Source: Streptomyces diastatochromogenes (GTDB taxonomy: Bacteria > Actinomycetota > Actinomycetes > Streptomycetales > Streptomycetaceae). From it: 32,807 nucleotides of DNA. Within the stretch, counting starts at the first letter, position 1. Each line of letters begins with the position of its first letter. A program made the translations under genes and the position numbers. The notes under the pieces are model-generated. The model had not been told where the DNA came from, made no database searches, and saw only the letters and a program-made list of their open reading frames with translations. This document shows, piece after piece, positions 31,940-32,807 of the stretch. The DNA is taken from NCBI GenBank assembly GCA_001550305.1, contig LRTP01000583.1, positions 1-32,807 on the forward strand, in the 5' to 3' direction.

Positions 31940-32807
31940 TCACTCCGGCGGCGTGATCCGCCGTCCGCCGACGAACGTCGCGCGTACGACGTCGGCGGAC
32001 ATGAGGTCGAGGGCTTCCTTCAGCGGTACGTGCAGGAGGCACAGGTCGGCGACCGACCCGACCGCCAACCGCTTCACCCGGGAGGGGCGTTGGGGCTCTC
32101 CCGCGAACAGGTCCAGCGCCGCGCGCCGGGCCACCGCCTCGCCACCGGACCGCTCGACGGCCGCGCGCATCACCGCCCAGGGGTCGGCACTCCCATACGG
32201 CGCGTCGGTCCCGGCGGCGAGCGGAATCCCCGCCTCGGCCAGGGACCGGCAGCGGTACAGGTGGGCCTGGTCGTCCGGGTCCACATCGGTCGCGTACTCC
32301 CGTCCCCGCTCCACGGGAAAGTGCGGCTGCGTCACGACCGTCACGCCGAGGCGCGCGAGCCAGGGCATCGTCTCGGCCGGGATCACCGACCCGTGCTCGA
32401 TCCGGTCGCCCGCGACCGGCCCGGTCTCCTCCAGGGCGAGCAGCGTCACGAGCAACTGCACCCGGGTCACGCAGTGCACGGCCACCGGGCGGGGCCGCAC
32501 AGCCGCCACGGATGCCGCCAGCTCACCCGGCGTCGGCAGGGTCGCGTCGTCGAGCAGGAACTTCACCGGCGCGTCGCCGATCCCCATCACGACGAGCCGC
32601 TGCGGCAGTACCGACAGCAACTCCGGCAGGTCCTGGCCCGGATGCGGATCCGCGTTCGTGAACCCGGTGATCCCGTACGCCGCGGCGCGGGCTCCCACGC
32701 CGCGCAGATCCAGCCGTACGGGCGGGGTGAACCCGCGCAGCCGCTCGTCCTCCCGCCAGAACCGCCCGTCGCCCCCGTCGCCGCCGAGGCCCCCGCCGTC
32801 CAGCCCG
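31940..32807 (-). CDS. Amidohydrolase family 3-type protein (5' end outside the window)
   Basis: This is a partial gene; the frame remains open to the right edge. About 288 residues are visible. Metal-binding landmarks include AVHCVTRVQL and HGSVIPAETMPWLARLGVTV, with VTQPHFPVERG and AAGTDAPYGSADPW (Asp ligand). The C-terminus SVADLCLLHVPLKEALDLMS and VRATFVGGRRI is typical. The family includes N-acyl/formamide hydrolases and others, and the substrate is unknown. The N-terminal H-x-H motif is not in view. It faces the catabolic operon, 12 bp after its last stop. Confidence 0.85.
   Translation of the reverse strand, partial: GLDGGGLGGDGGDGRFWREDERLRGFTPPVRLDLRGVGARAAAYGITGFTNADPHPGQDLPELLSVLPQRLVVMGIGDAPVKFLLDDATLPTPGELAASVAAVRPRPVAVHCVTRVQLLVTLLALEETGPVAGDRIEHGSVIPAETMPWLARLGVTVVTQPHFPVERGREYATDVDPDDQAHLYRCRSLAEAGIPLAAGTDAPYGSADPWAVMRAAVERSGGEAVARRAALDLFAGEPQRPSRVKRLAVGSVADLCLLHVPLKEALDLMSADVVRATFVGGRRITPPE

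Overview
The window is very probably chromosomal DNA from a Streptomyces-like actinomycete. It has high GC with strong third-position GC bias, frequent GTG starts and overlapping stop/start junctions. It also holds a chaplin-type surface protein and a DUF4360 secreted protein, and its decayed mobile and replication genes resemble Streptomyces families. No rRNA or tRNA gene was seen.

The left third (1-10450) is a mosaic of small accessory genes and debris. It contains a decayed DciA/DUF721 gene, a WD40-like protein, a SUKH (SMI1/KNR4) protein beside the decayed tail of a second copy, a DUF4265 protein, a RibD-type reductase and an FAD monooxygenase. A DnaB helicase C-terminal remnant abuts an IS6-type transposase remnant. 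A rhomboid-like membrane protein, a NarL-type two-component pair and an AT-richer phage-like small gene follow.

The centre (10450-16250) is the most unusual part. A small orphan type I-E-like CRISPR array (29-nt repeats, 32-nt spacers) has two halves in opposite orientation that meet at a palindromic hybrid repeat. The right half is split by a 3.9-kb island. Both island ends are the last codons of IS5-type transposase genes facing outward, and all differences between the two ends are synonymous. Between them sits an overlapping gene pair: a 700-residue protein of unknown family and a HELGH-motif putative zinc metallopeptidase. Next comes a 3'-5' exonuclease gene that has lost its first catalytic motif, and then about 800 bp of a degenerate 20-bp tandem repeat.

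From 16280 to 19200 lie typical Streptomyces genes: a chaplin, a small conserved protein, a DUF4360 secreted protein, a PEBP-type lipoprotein and a small membrane protein.

The right end (19235-31927) is a compact catabolic cluster read in one direction. It encodes an acyl-CoA dehydrogenase, an SDR, a FadR-type GntR regulator, a crotonase, a probable heteromeric pair of acyl-CoA dehydrogenases, an acyl-CoA synthetase, a class III CoA-transferase, a second crotonase, a thiolase, another acyl-CoA dehydrogenase and an unusual SDR. Together these would activate a carboxylic acid to its CoA ester and shorten it by beta-oxidation-like steps; the substrate cannot be read from the sequence. GGTCTGACC palindromes in two promoter regions and a related TGGTTCAACCA in front of the regulator gene suggest control by that regulator. 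A convergent amidohydrolase gene runs off the right edge.
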